Under the pieces are notes generated by a model. It saw nothing but the letters and a program-made list of their open reading frames with translations. It did not search any database and was not told where the DNA came from. From an uncultured Eubacterium sp. (GTDB taxonomy: Bacteria; Bacillota; Clostridia; Lachnospirales; Lachnospiraceae), in contig URGC01000009.1 of the NCBI GenBank assembly GCA_900547255.1, positions 1-34,773 of the forward strand: a stretch of DNA of 34,773 bases, read 5' to 3'. The position numbers and the translations under genes were made by a program. Below, in pieces: positions 1-8,606 of this stretch. The number at the start of each line of letters is the position of its first letter. The first letter of the stretch is position 1.

Positions 1-3000
1 GACATCTTTAAGAAGAGTATCGAGAACCGTAAGCAGGGTGAGACATACACATTTTATGATGGACCACCAACAGCTAATGGTAAGCCACATATTGGACATG
101 TTCTTACAAGAGTTATCAAGGATATGATTCCAAGATATAGAACAATGAAGGGCTATATGGTTCCAAGAAAGGCTGGATGGGATACACACGGACTTCCTGT
201 TGAGCTTGAGGTTGAGAAGAAGCTCGGTCTTGATGGCAAGGAGCAGATTGAAGAGTATGGTGTTGAGCCATTTATCAAGCATTGTAAAGAGAGCGTATGG
301 AAATACAAAGGTATGTGGGAGGATTTCTCATCTACAGTTGGTTTCTGGGCTGATATGGACAATCCATATGTAACATATGACGATAACTTTATTGAATCAG
401 AGTGGTGGGCTCTTAAAGAAATCTGGAACAAGAAGCTTCTTTATAAGGGATTTAAGATAGTTCCTTACTGCCCTCGTTGTGGTACACCTCTTTCTTCACA
501 TGAGGTTGCACAGGGATACAAGCAGGTTAAAGAGCGTTCAGCAGTTGTTCGTTTCAAATGTGTTGACGAGGATGCATATTTCCTCGCATGGACAACTACT
601 CCATGGACACTTCCATCTAATACTGCACTCTGCGTTAATCCAGATGAGACATACGTTAAGGTTAAGGCTGCTGATGGATACACATATTATATGGCTGAGG
701 CACTTCTTTCTTCAGTACTTGGCGGACTTTCAGCTAAGACTGGTGTTGATGCTGAGACTGGCAAGGATGTAGCAGAAGGTCAGGAAGGCAAGGATTATGT
801 TGTTTTAGAGACATATAAGGGCGTTGACTTGAAAGGCAAGGAATACGAGCCACTTTTTGCATGTGCAGGAGAAGCTGCCAAGAAGCAGAACAAGAAAGCA
901 CATTTCGTAACATGTGACAATTATGTAACAATGGGTGATGGTACAGGTATCGTTCATATTGCACCAGCATTTGGTGAAGATGATGCCAGAGTCGGACGTG
1001 AGAATGACCTTCCATTCATTCAGTTTGTAGATGGCAAGGGTGACCTTACAGAGGAGACACCATATGCAGGTAAGTTTGTTAAGGATGCAGATCCAGAGGT
1101 ATTAAAAGACCTTGATAAAGAAGGCAAATTATTCTCAGCACCTAAGTTTGAGCATGATTACCCATTCTGCTGGAGATGTGATACACCACTTATCTACTAT
1201 GCAAGAGAATCTTGGTTCATCAAGATGAGTGACCCAGAAGTTAAGGCTAACTTAATTGCTAATAATAAGACAATTAACTGGATTCCAGAGACAATCGGTA
1301 CAGGACGTTTCGGAGCATGGCTTGAAAATGTTCAGGACTGGGGAATTTCACGAAACAGATACTGGGGTACACCTCTTAATATCTGGGTATGTGAGGATTG
1401 TGGCGAGATGCTTTCAATCGGCAGCAAGGAAGAATTAAAGGCTAACTCTGATAACTGTCCAGATGATATCGAGCTTCACAGACCATATATTGATGCTGTT
1501 ACATGTAAGTGTCCTAAGTGCCAGGGCAAGATGAAGAGAGTTCCAGAAGTTATCGACTGCTGGTTTGACTCAGGTTCTATGCCATTTGCACAGCATCACT
1601 ATCCATTTGAGAATAAGGAGTTATTCGAGCAGCAGTTCCCAGCTAAGTTCATATCTGAGGCTGTTGACCAGACAAGAGGATGGTTCTATTCACTTCTTGC
1701 TATATCAACACTTCTTTTCAATAAGGCTCCATATGAGAACGTTATTGTATTAGGCCACGTTCAGGATGCTGATGGACAGAAGATGAGTAAGTCAAAGGGT
1801 AACGCTGTAGACCCATTTGATGCATTAAAGACACATGGTGCGGATGCGATAAGATGGTATTTTTACGAGAATTCAGCTCCTTGGCTTCCTAACAGATTCC
1901 ATGACAAGGCTGTTACAGAAGGCCAGAGAAAGTTCATGGGAACAATATGGAACACATATGCGTTCTTCGTATTGTATGCTAATATTGATAATTTTGACCC
2001 AACTAAATATACACTTGACTATGATAAGCTTCCAGTAATGGATAAATGGATATTATCTAAGTTAAATACACTTGTTAAGACAGTTGACAACAACCTTGCA
2101 AACTATAAGATTACAGAGACAGCAAGAGTTCTTGAGGACTTTGTTGATGAGCTTTCTAACTGGTATGTAAGAAGATGCCGTGAGAGATTCTGGGCTAAGG
2201 GTATGGAGCAGGATAAGATTAATGCTTACATGACTCTCTATACAACATTAGTTACACTCTGCAAGACAGCAGCTCCTATGATTCCATTCATGACAGAGAG
2301 TATCTATCAGAATCTTGTAAGAAGCGTAGATAAGACAGCTCCAGAGAGTATCCATCTCTGTGACTTCCCAGTTGCTAACGAGGCCTGGATTGACAAGGAG
2401 TTAGAGGATAACATGGAGGACGTTCTTGATGCAGTTGTTATCGGACGTGCCTGCAGAAATGCTACTAACATCAAGAACAGACAGCCAATCGGCAAGATGT
2501 TCATCAAGGCAGACTGGAAGTTAAATGACTTCTTTACTAATATTATTGCAGATGAGCTTAATGTTAAGGCTGTTGAGTACAAGGATGATGTAAGAGATTT
2601 CACATCATACAGCTTCAAGCCACAGCTTAAGACATTAGGACCTAAGTATGGCAAGATTCTTAATGACATCAGAACAGCACTTGCTGGCCTTGATGGCAAC
2701 AAGGCTATGGATGAGCTTAATAACTCAGGAGTGCTTAAGCTTAACGTAGCTGGACAGGATATCGAGCTTACTAAGGAAGACCTTCTTATCGAGATGACTC
2801 AGATGGAGGGATTCGTTGCTAACTCTGATAAGGGTATCACAGTTGTTATGGATACTAACCTTACAGATGAGCTTATCGAGGAAGGATTTGTCCGCGAGAT
2901 AGTAAGCAAGTTACAGACAATGCGTAAGGATGCAGGATTCGAGGTTATGGACAGAATCACTGTAACTGTTGAGGGTAATGACAAGATTGCAGCTCTTATG

Positions 3001-3129
3001 GAGAATAATGCTACTCAGATTGGAAATGTTTGTCTGGCTGACAGTATTGTGGCTGGCAAGGCAGACGGCTTTGTTAAAGAGTGGGATATCAATGGCGAAA
3101 AGGTTACTCTTGGTGTAAAGAAAAACTAA
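1..3129 (+). CDS. ileS: Isoleucyl-tRNA synthetase, type 2 (5' end outside window)
   Basis: Class I aminoacyl-tRNA synthetase that charges tRNA-Ile in the cytoplasm. The reading frame is open from base 1, so the gene enters from the left; the first internal ATG (124) is not the start because the HIGH signature lies upstream of it (nt 88-99, window residues 30-33). KMSKS is at nt 1780-1794 (residues 594-598), inside DGQKMSKSKGN. The CP1 editing insertion and Cys pairs of zinc-ribbon type (CPRCG, CEDCG, CPKC) are visible between them, and an anticodon-binding region follows. At 1,042 residues within the window, probably lacking only a few dozen N-terminal residues, and with the motif WGISRNRYWGTPLN, it resembles the longer, eukaryote-like IleS2 class rather than the roughly 920-residue IleS1. 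IleS2 enzymes are often less sensitive to mupirocin; this is family knowledge, not shown here. Any T-box leader would lie outside the window. Confidence 0.97.
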   Translation, partial: DIFKKSIENRKQGETYTFYDGPPTANGKPHIGHVLTRVIKDMIPRYRTMKGYMVPRKAGWDTHGLPVELEVEKKLGLDGKEQIEEYGVEPFIKHCKESVWKYKGMWEDFSSTVGFWADMDNPYVTYDDNFIESEWWALKEIWNKKLLYKGFKIVPYCPRCGTPLSSHEVAQGYKQVKERSAVVRFKCVDEDAYFLAWTTTPWTLPSNTALCVNPDETYVKVKAADGYTYYMAEALLSSVLGGLSAKTGVDAETGKDVAEGQEGKDYVVLETYKGVDLKGKEYEPLFACAGEAAKKQNKKAHFVTCDNYVTMGDGTGIVHIAPAFGEDDARVGRENDLPFIQFVDGKGDLTEETPYAGKFVKDADPEVLKDLDKEGKLFSAPKFEHDYPFCWRCDTPLIYYARESWFIKMSDPEVKANLIANNKTINWIPETIGTGRFGAWLENVQDWGISRNRYWGTPLNIWVCEDCGEMLSIGSKEELKANSDNCPDDIELHRPYIDAVTCKCPKCQGKMKRVPEVIDCWFDSGSMPFAQHHYPFENKELFEQQFPAKFISEAVDQTRGWFYSLLAISTLLFNKAPYENVIVLGHVQDADGQKMSKSKGNAVDPFDALKTHGADAIRWYFYENSAPWLPNRFHDKAVTEGQRKFMGTIWNTYAFFVLYANIDNFDPTKYTLDYDKLPVMDKWILSKLNTLVKTVDNNLANYKITETARVLEDFVDELSNWYVRRCRERFWAKGMEQDKINAYMTLYTTLVTLCKTAAPMIPFMTESIYQNLVRSVDKTAPESIHLCDFPVANEAWIDKELEDNMEDVLDAVVIGRACRNATNIKNRQPIGKMFIKADWKLNDFFTNIIADELNVKAVEYKDDVRDFTSYSFKPQLKTLGPKYGKILNDIRTALAGLDGNKAMDELNNSGVLKLNVAGQDIELTKEDLLIEMTQMEGFVANSDKGITVVMDTNLTDELIEEGFVREIVSKLQTMRKDAGFEVMDRITVTVEGNDKIAALMENNATQIGNVCLADSIVAGKADGFVKEWDINGEKVTLGVKKN

Positions 3130-3403
3130 ATATAACTTAAGCTGTACCGCAGCAAGCCTGTGTCAGCTAACGCTGTGCCTACAGATAAAATTGCTGGTCT
3201 AACTTGTTTAGCAGTTCTAAGGGCAGCACGATAAATCTTATTAAAGCCATCAGCTAAAAACGCACTTCGCTTGAACGTTTAGCTGATGGCTTAGATTTTA
3301 TCTAACACTGCCCTAAGAACTGCACAACAAATCGTCAGGCAATTTTATCTGTAGGCACAGCGTTAGCTGACACAGGCTTGCTGTGGTACAGCTTAGTTAT
3401 ATT
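3129..3403. repeat. Long palindromic element (about 275 bp) after ileS
   Basis: The outer arms, about 3129-3194 and 3339-3403, are reverse complements over about 65 bases with one single-base bulge and one difference that becomes a G-U pair in RNA. The middle arms (for example 3211-3226 against 3309-3325) pair imperfectly. The apex is a perfect 15-bp stem, 3244-3258 with 3278-3292, around a 19-base loop. A short motif, TCAGCTAA followed by ACGC, occurs in both the outer arm (near 3163) and the apical stem (near 3251). The element starts at the ileS stop codon and fills most of a 403-base gap. No ORF or poly-T tract is evident in it. It could be a MITE-like dispersed element, a structured RNA or a processing/termination structure; the sequence alone does not decide. 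Confidence 0.85.
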
Positions 3404-3435
3404 GAAAGTTTTATTGTTAAGCATTTAACATAAGA

Positions 3436-3464
3436 TTGCAATTACGTGGGAAAATGTGTATAAT
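3436..3464 (+). promoter_or_regulatory. Promoter of glgP
   Basis: TTGCAA (3436-3441), a 17-base spacer and a perfect TATAAT (3459-3464) make a good housekeeping sigma-A promoter. Transcription would start near 3471, giving a leader of about 60 bases before the glgP ATG. The -10 box lies inside the left arm of a terminator-like hairpin. Confidence 0.75.
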
Positions 3465-3495
3465 TCTCTTATCTGAGGATTATGCACATTTTTTA
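3451..3495 (+). terminator. Rho-independent terminator overlapping the glgP promoter
   Basis: The arms 3451-3468 and 3475-3492 pair over 18 positions with two non-Watson-Crick positions (G-U type), around the 6-base loop TTATCT, and run into a T-rich tract. RNA arriving from ileS would form this hairpin and terminate. A transcript started at the embedded promoter begins near the loop and lacks the left arm, so glgP expression would escape it. Confidence 0.7.
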
Positions 3496-3532
3496 TTATC
3501 TAAGATACTAACAAAGTTTCAGGAGGGGAATT

Positions 3533-6007
3533 ATGACACTTACTAAAACAGGGTTTGATAAGGCTGAGTTCAAGAAGAACGTTATAAGTAACTGTAAGAC
3601 TCTTTATAGAAAGAATTTTGAAGAAGCAGACAAGCAGCAGCAGTTTCAGGCTGTAGCATATGCAGTTAAGGATATTATTATTGATAAGTGGATTGCTACT
3701 CAGAAGGAGTACGCTAAACAGGATGCCAAGACAGTTTATTACATGTCTATGGAATTCCTTATGGGTAGAGCACTTGGTAATAACATGATTAACCTCACAG
3801 TATATGATGAGATTAAGGAAGTTCTTGATGAACTTGGTGTAGATATCAATGTTATAGAGGATCAGGAGCCAGATGCAGCTCTCGGTAATGGTGGACTTGG
3901 ACGTCTTGCTGCATGTTTCCTTGATTCACTCGCAACATTAGAGTACCCTGCATATGGCTGTGGAATCCGTTACAAATACGGTATGTTCAAGCAGGAGATT
4001 AGAGATGGATATCAGGTTGAGGTTCCAGATAACTGGCTTAAGGATGGTAATCCATTTGAGATTAAGAGATCAGAATATGCAACAGTTGTAAAGTTCGGTG
4101 GTTATGTCCGTTCATACAGAGATGAGAAGACTGGAAGAGATATGTTCGTTCAGGAAGACTACAGAGCAGTTACAGCTATTCCATATGATGTTCCAGTTGT
4201 AGGTTATGGTGTTAACACAGTTAACAGTTTAAGAATCTGGGATGCAGAGCCAGTTGATACATTTAATTTAAGTCTTTTCGACAAGGGCGATTATCAGAAG
4301 GCGGTTGAGGAAGAGAATCTTGCAAAGAATATCGTAGAGGTACTTTATCCTAATGATAACCATTATGCAGGTAAAGAGCTTCGTCTTAAGCAGCAGTATT
4401 TCTTCGTATCTGCTTCAGTACAGAGAGCTGTTGCACAGTATAAGGAGAGACATGATGATGTAAGAAAGTTATATGAGAAGGTAACTTTCCAGTTAAATGA
4501 TACACATCCTACAGTTGCAGTTGCAGAGCTTATGAGAATCCTTATGGATGAGGAAGGCTTAGAGTGGGATGAGGCATGGGATGTAACAACTAAGACAGTT
4601 GCTTACACTAACCATACTATCATGGCAGAGGCACTTGAGAAGTGGCCAATCGAGTTATTCTCAAGACTCCTTCCTAGAATTTATCAGATTGTAGAAGAGA
4701 TTAACAGAAGATTTGTAGAAGAAATCAAGGCTAAATATCCTGATAATCAGGAGAAAATCAGAAAGATGGCAATCATATACGATGGACAGGTCAAGATGGC
4801 TCATCTTGCTATCGCTGCCGGATATTCTGTCAATGGTGTTGCCAAGCTTCATACAGAAATTCTTGAAAAGCAGGAGCTTAAGGACTTCTATGAGATGATG
4901 CCAGAGAAGTTTAACAACAAAACTAATGGTATTACACAGAGAAGATTCCTTCTTCATGCTAATCCACTTCTTGCAGGCTGGATTACAGATAAGATTGGTG
5001 ATGGCTGGATTACAGACCTTTCACAGTTAAAGAAGCTTGAAGTTTATGTAGATGATGCAAAGTGCCAGTCTGAATTTATGCAGATTAAGTATAAGAACAA
5101 GGTACGTCTTGCTAAGTACATCAAGGAGAACAATGGAATTGATGTAGACCCTAACTCTATATTCGATGTTCAGGTTAAGAGACTTCATGAGTACAAGAGA
5201 CAGCTTCTTAACATTTTACATGTTATGTATCTGTATGACCAGTTAAAGAAGCATCCTGATATGGATATGACACCTAGAACATTTATCTTTGGTGCCAAGG
5301 CAGCCGCTGGTTACAGAATTGCAAAGCTTACAATCAAGCTTATTAACAGTGTTGCTGATGTTATCAACAATGATGAGTCAATCCATGGCAAGATTAAAGT
5401 TGTATTCATAGAGAACTACAGAGTATCTAACGGGGAGATCATATTTGCAGCAGCAGATGTATCTGAGCAGATTTCAACAGCTTCTAAAGAAGCTTCTGGT
5501 ACAGGTAACATGAAGTTCATGCTTAATGGTGCTATGACACTTGGTACTATGGATGGAGCTAATGTTGAGATTGTAGCTGAGGTTGGACAGGAGAACGCAG
5601 TTATATTCGGTCTTAGTTCAGATGAAGTTATCCGTTATGAGAATGAGGGTGGTTATGACCCAATGGATATATTCAACAATGACCAGGATGTAAGAGAGGT
5701 TCTTATGGAGCTTATCAATGGTAAGTATTCTCCACAGGATCCAGAACTCTTCAGAGATATATACAACTCACTTCTTAACAATGAAGGTGGAAGAAGACCA
5801 GATACTTACTTTATCCTCAAGGATTTCCGCTCATATGTTGAGGCTCAGAAGAGAATTGAAGAGAAGTACAAGGATGAGAAGGGCTGGGCTAAATCAGTCA
5901 TGATTAACGTATCTAACGCTGGTAAGTTCTCATCAGATAGAACAATTGAAGAGTATGTTTCAGATATCTGGAAGCTTGAGAAGGTTCACGTACCTGATAA
6001 TAAGTAA
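3533..6007 (+). CDS. glgP: Glycogen/maltodextrin phosphorylase
   Basis: Cytoplasmic GT35 phosphorylase that releases glucose-1-phosphate from the non-reducing ends of alpha-1,4-glucans using pyridoxal phosphate. The 824-residue length is normal for bacterial GlgP/MalP. The PLP-binding signature EASGTGNMKFMLNGA is present, with the cofactor lysine at K661. Other conserved stretches include ALGNGGLGRLAACF near residue 115, the QLNDTHP region and VKRLHEYKRQ. The start follows a strong AGGAGG site at 3521-3526. It is transcribed alone from its own promoter and is followed by a hairpin and a strong terminator. A GH13 alpha-glucanase gene about 2.6 kb downstream would supply or trim the same substrate. 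Glycogen and maltodextrin specificity cannot be separated from sequence here. Confidence 0.96.
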   Translation: MTLTKTGFDKAEFKKNVISNCKTLYRKNFEEADKQQQFQAVAYAVKDIIIDKWIATQKEYAKQDAKTVYYMSMEFLMGRALGNNMINLTVYDEIKEVLDELGVDINVIEDQEPDAALGNGGLGRLAACFLDSLATLEYPAYGCGIRYKYGMFKQEIRDGYQVEVPDNWLKDGNPFEIKRSEYATVVKFGGYVRSYRDEKTGRDMFVQEDYRAVTAIPYDVPVVGYGVNTVNSLRIWDAEPVDTFNLSLFDKGDYQKAVEEENLAKNIVEVLYPNDNHYAGKELRLKQQYFFVSASVQRAVAQYKERHDDVRKLYEKVTFQLNDTHPTVAVAELMRILMDEEGLEWDEAWDVTTKTVAYTNHTIMAEALEKWPIELFSRLLPRIYQIVEEINRRFVEEIKAKYPDNQEKIRKMAIIYDGQVKMAHLAIAAGYSVNGVAKLHTEILEKQELKDFYEMMPEKFNNKTNGITQRRFLLHANPLLAGWITDKIGDGWITDLSQLKKLEVYVDDAKCQSEFMQIKYKNKVRLAKYIKENNGIDVDPNSIFDVQVKRLHEYKRQLLNILHVMYLYDQLKKHPDMDMTPRTFIFGAKAAAGYRIAKLTIKLINSVADVINNDESIHGKIKVVFIENYRVSNGEIIFAAADVSEQISTASKEASGTGNMKFMLNGAMTLGTMDGANVEIVAEVGQENAVIFGLSSDEVIRYENEGGYDPMDIFNNDQDVREVLMELINGKYSPQDPELFRDIYNSLLNNEGGRRPDTYFILKDFRSYVEAQKRIEEKYKDEKGWAKSVMINVSNAGKFSSDRTIEEYVSDIWKLEKVHVPDNK

Positions 6008-6054
6008 GATGAATATTGCTGCTTTAAGACAGTTATAGGGCTTTTGGTATTTTG

Positions 6055-6097
6055 ATTTTGGCGTTTTCAAGGAAAAATCCTTTGAAAACGCCAAAAT
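6055..6097 (+). terminator. Hairpin after glgP, possible terminator
   Basis: Arms 6055-6073 and 6078-6097 are complementary over 19 bases with one bulge, around a 4-base A loop. There is no clear T-run directly after the right arm, so it may stabilise the 3' end of the glgP mRNA rather than terminate on its own. Confidence 0.5.
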
Positions 6098-6143
6098 TAT
6101 GTGAAAATTGAAGTTGAAAATATGCGGGATGGAGCCATTAATT

Positions 6144-6209
6144 GAAAAGGTGTCAAAAAATCCGAATTATAGTGATATGTTGGATTTTTTGACGCCTTTT
6201 CTTTTTTTC
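6144..6209 (+). terminator. Strong Rho-independent terminator
   Basis: Arms 6144-6166 and 6180-6201 pair over about 22 bases (one G-U, one bulge) around a 13-base loop and are followed directly by CTTTTTTTC. This closes the glgP transcription unit. A 60-codon open frame across it (6108-6290) is a consequence of the A/T-rich arms, not a gene. Confidence 0.85.
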
Positions 6210-6295
6210 AGCCAAAATCAAATTCTTTCAGCAAATATTGGGACGATTTTGGATTTTATTGAGGTAAATGTTGTGATTAATCCAAATTGAATTAT

Positions 6296-6357
6296 TGCCA
6301 TTGCATATATGTGGTGTGAATCAGAATTTTCTGCCATTGCATATATGTGGCATGAAT
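6296..6357. repeat. Two near-identical 26-mers in the glgP-spoIID gap
   Basis: The 26-mer at 6296-6321 recurs at 6332-6357 with two differences, 36 bases apart start to start. Each unit begins TGCCATTGCATATATGTGG. The 521-base gap 6008-6528 otherwise holds the hairpins above, these repeats and a putative promoter region near 6442-6494; I see no gene in it. Confidence 0.7.
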
Positions 6358-6441
6358 GAAAATTTCCTACCCTGGCTGGGAGTTATATGAGAGAAATTTC
6401 ATAAGCTTGGAGGATTCTGCATATAGTTATATGTAACAAAG

Positions 6442-6494
6442 TAATACTGCACTTAGTTAGATGGCTTATTGTAGAGATGTATAATGCAGTATCA
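6442..6494 (+). promoter_or_regulatory. Putative promoter/operator before the SpoIID-like gene
   Basis: A TATAAT box (6480-6485) lies 44 bases before the ATG but has only a weak -35 (TTAGAT, 6457-6462). It is framed by an inverted repeat, AATACTGCA-type arms at 6442-6451 and 6485-6494 with one mismatch. No convincing sporulation sigma-E type promoter was recognised by eye. Confidence 0.35.
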
Positions 6495-6528
6495 ATTGTG
6501 CAATCACTGAAAGGATTTCTTGTTCTAA

Positions 6529-7602
6529 ATGTCAAAAATACGCAAAATATGGAAAATTATTGTGGTGGTTACAGCATACCTGTACATACCACTTATGATA
6601 ACACTGTTATTTAATGGAAATGCTGCAAAATATGCGGATGTGCCGGTTGAAGTGACAGATGGCAGTATCAAAGGGCGTAAAGTGAATATTGTATACAATA
6701 ATGCTGTACAGGCTGTCAGCCTGAATGATTTTGTGGCAATGTCAGTAGCGAAGGAGTACAACAAGGGCGGGAGTTATGGCAGCAGTTCAGAGAGTGCATC
6801 AAATAGCAATGGTGGTTCAGGCAGCGGTGGTGGTTCAGGCAGCGGTTCAGGCAGCGGTTCAGGGATTGCTGACCAGGAGCAGATGGTTAAGGCACTTGCT
6901 GTGGTTATAAGGAGCGATGTTGTGTGCCAGATGAATAAAAGGAATGAGATTGACAGCGACCAGCTTGAAAATGGATTTCTTACAAGGTCACAGATAAAAA
7001 GCAAGTGGGGAAATGACTGGCAGAATGTGTTTGCGCAGATAAGACAATGGGTTGATGAGACAGACAATCAGATTATTGAATATAAAGAAAATCATATAAG
7101 AGCCATGTATACAAGAGTCAGTCCGGGTAAAACTATGTCTGGAAGCAGGCTGCTGGGCGAGGAGTACGAGTATCTTGCAGAGATTGATTGCGCAAAAGAT
7201 ACAGAATCGCCAGATTACATGGTAACAACAGAATTTGATAATTCAAAAATAATATCTATTGTGCGTGACTGGAAAAAGAAGACAGGAATGGACTGCGGAA
7301 TTGACGAGAGCAATCCGTCCGGGGATATCCAGATAACCGCAAAAACAGATGATGGGTACATAACTGGAATGCAGGTGGGGGATTTGTGCATGTCGGGCGA
7401 ACAATTTGCATCAATGATGGGGCTGAAATCTGCATATCTCACACTGGAATATAAGAAAGACAGTATCCGCATTACAAGCAAAGGTGTCGGAATGGGCTTT
7501 GGAATGAGCCTTTATTCCGCTAATATTATGGCTCTTGATGGCAGCGATTATCAGGAAATTATAAAACATTTTTATCCAGAGTGTATAATTACCAGTCTTT
7601 AG
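6529..7602 (+). CDS. spoIID: SpoIID/LytB-type peptidoglycan hydrolase with Gly-Ser insertion
   Basis: Membrane-anchored SpoIID-family protein; in spore formers SpoIID is a lytic transglycosylase that degrades septal peptidoglycan during engulfment. Residues 8-28 form one N-terminal membrane segment. The family core LNDFVAMSVAKEY has Glu76 aligned with the catalytic Glu of SpoIID, and EQMVKALAVVIRSDV matches the family helix normally written EALKAQAVAARTYA. The end, MSLYSANIMALDGSDYQEIIKHFYP, is the usual SpoIID tail, but its GHGVGMSQ-like motif is changed to GVGMGFGMSL. Unusually, about 30 Gly/Ser-rich residues (82-112) separate the catalytic Glu from the next core helix. It is 357 residues long and is followed by a SpoIIQ-like gene, the order often found in Clostridia. 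The family call is firm; sporulation activity is not. Confidence 0.82.
   Translation: MSKIRKIWKIIVVVTAYLYIPLMITLLFNGNAAKYADVPVEVTDGSIKGRKVNIVYNNAVQAVSLNDFVAMSVAKEYNKGGSYGSSSESASNSNGGSGSGGGSGSGSGSGSGIADQEQMVKALAVVIRSDVVCQMNKRNEIDSDQLENGFLTRSQIKSKWGNDWQNVFAQIRQWVDETDNQIIEYKENHIRAMYTRVSPGKTMSGSRLLGEEYEYLAEIDCAKDTESPDYMVTTEFDNSKIISIVRDWKKKTGMDCGIDESNPSGDIQITAKTDDGYITGMQVGDLCMSGEQFASMMGLKSAYLTLEYKKDSIRITSKGVGMGFGMSLYSANIMALDGSDYQEIIKHFYPECIITSL
6811..6863 (+). repeat. Gly-Ser minisatellite inside the SpoIID-like gene
   Basis: Imperfect tandem units of a 12-mer (GGTTCAGGCAGC) encode alternating Gly and Ser. Because the units are multiples of three bases, slippage would change linker length without breaking the frame. 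Confidence 0.8.
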
Positions 7603-7646
7603 GACAACATATCAGTATCAAGCTAGGAATGGAGGTTGAAGCTGAT

Positions 7647-8447
7647 ATGAGAGACCGCAAGATGGTTATCAATAAGGAAAAGGTTATTCTTGGCACGATT
7701 ATGACGGTGGCGTTATTTTCTGTCGGGATTGGCCTGGCATCGGTATTATCCGATAGTAAGAACTATGAGAATAATAAGAATAATGTTGTTGATTTAAATG
7801 AGAGCAATGCATCAGATGAAGTGGCAGACAGTGAACTGGACAAGTATATACTTTCAAGTGACAGTCTCACAGGCGTTGATGATGGAAAAGCTGTTAACAA
7901 TGACAATGTAGGAATGGCTGGAAGAACAGAGGAAGAGACAACCACTGTGGAGCAGGAAGGTATGCACAATGATGATGAAAAAGAGGTGGCTGCCGGAGTT
8001 GCCATTGACCCTATGTCTGCGTATTCATTTAACAAATCAAGCGTGTTAATGTGGCCAATCGCTGGGAATATTGTTATGAATTACAGCATGGACAGCACAA
8101 TCCTTCATAAGACATTAGGCACATATAAGACTAATCCTGCGATATCTATAAGTGCGACAATAGGAACTAATGTAGGTGCTGCAGCAAGCGGAATTGTACA
8201 GTCAATATACGAGAGTGAGGAGACAGGAACGACTATGATTATAGCTGTTGGTGATGGGTATACAACAACATATGGACTTCTTGATAACCTTACAGTCAAG
8301 GAAGGTGATGCAGTTATTGCGGGTCAGGTGTTAGGAACTGTTGGAGCACCAACTGCATATTATGTAGAAGAGGGACCAAATGTGTATTTTGCTGTTAATA
8401 AGGACGGAGAGCCAGTTGATCCTACAGAGTATCTTGTTACAGAATAA
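7647..8447 (+). CDS. spoIIQ: SpoIIQ-like membrane protein with degenerate M23/LytM domain
   Basis: Single-pass membrane protein (hydrophobic residues about 12-35), an acidic low-complexity stretch to about residue 120, and a C-terminal LytM/peptidase M23 fold (about 130-264). In spore formers SpoIIQ sits in the forespore membrane and pairs with SpoIIIAH across the septum. The zinc-ligand motifs of active M23 enzymes are missing: the HxGxD position reads NPAISIS and the HxHFEV position reads NVYFAV, so it should be a non-catalytic LytM protein, as in B. subtilis SpoIIQ but more extreme. I chose the ATG at 7647 because GGAGGT lies 11 bases upstream (7631-7636) and the membrane segment follows directly; the open frame extends upstream to 7581, overlapping the previous gene. 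The short gap suggests cotranscription with the SpoIID-like gene. Confidence 0.75.
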   Translation: MRDRKMVINKEKVILGTIMTVALFSVGIGLASVLSDSKNYENNKNNVVDLNESNASDEVADSELDKYILSSDSLTGVDDGKAVNNDNVGMAGRTEEETTTVEQEGMHNDDEKEVAAGVAIDPMSAYSFNKSSVLMWPIAGNIVMNYSMDSTILHKTLGTYKTNPAISISATIGTNVGAAASGIVQSIYESEETGTTMIIAVGDGYTTTYGLLDNLTVKEGDAVIAGQVLGTVGAPTAYYVEEGPNVYFAVNKDGEPVDPTEYLVTE

Positions 8448-8468
8448 TATAAATGCATAAGAAAACAG

Positions 8469-8580
8469 CGCCTTATTATAAATTCCACTTTTTATCATTC
8501 TTTTGACATTTGTATCGAATGTGTAATGTACAAGAAAGACTAAGGCGTTTATTATAGATGTGGGGGATAATTCTCCCACA
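8469..8580 (+). promoter_or_regulatory. Promoter and leader hairpin before the GH13 gene
   Basis: A perfect TTGACA (8503-8508) is followed by a poor -10 (TAATGT, 8524-8529, 15-base spacer). CGCCTTA (8469-8475) and TAAGGCG (8541-8547) form an inverted repeat around this promoter. A 9-bp hairpin (8559-8567 with 8572-8580, one G-U pair) lies just before the ribosome binding site and lacks a T tract. The weak -10 plus flanking symmetry would fit an activated or repressed sugar-responsive promoter; this is inference. Confidence 0.4.
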
Positions 8581-8606
8581 GATACATATGGAAAGGAAGA
8601 TTAATT

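Noticed and set aside
3129..3403. Palindromic element as a simple terminator, riboswitch or tRNA cluster
   Set aside because: Too long, no T tract, no known riboswitch core or tRNA-like cloverleaf seen; the terminator proper is at 3451-3495.
6108..6290. 60-codon open frame after glgP
   Set aside because: It runs across a strong terminator hairpin, has no ribosome binding site and no recognisable protein features.
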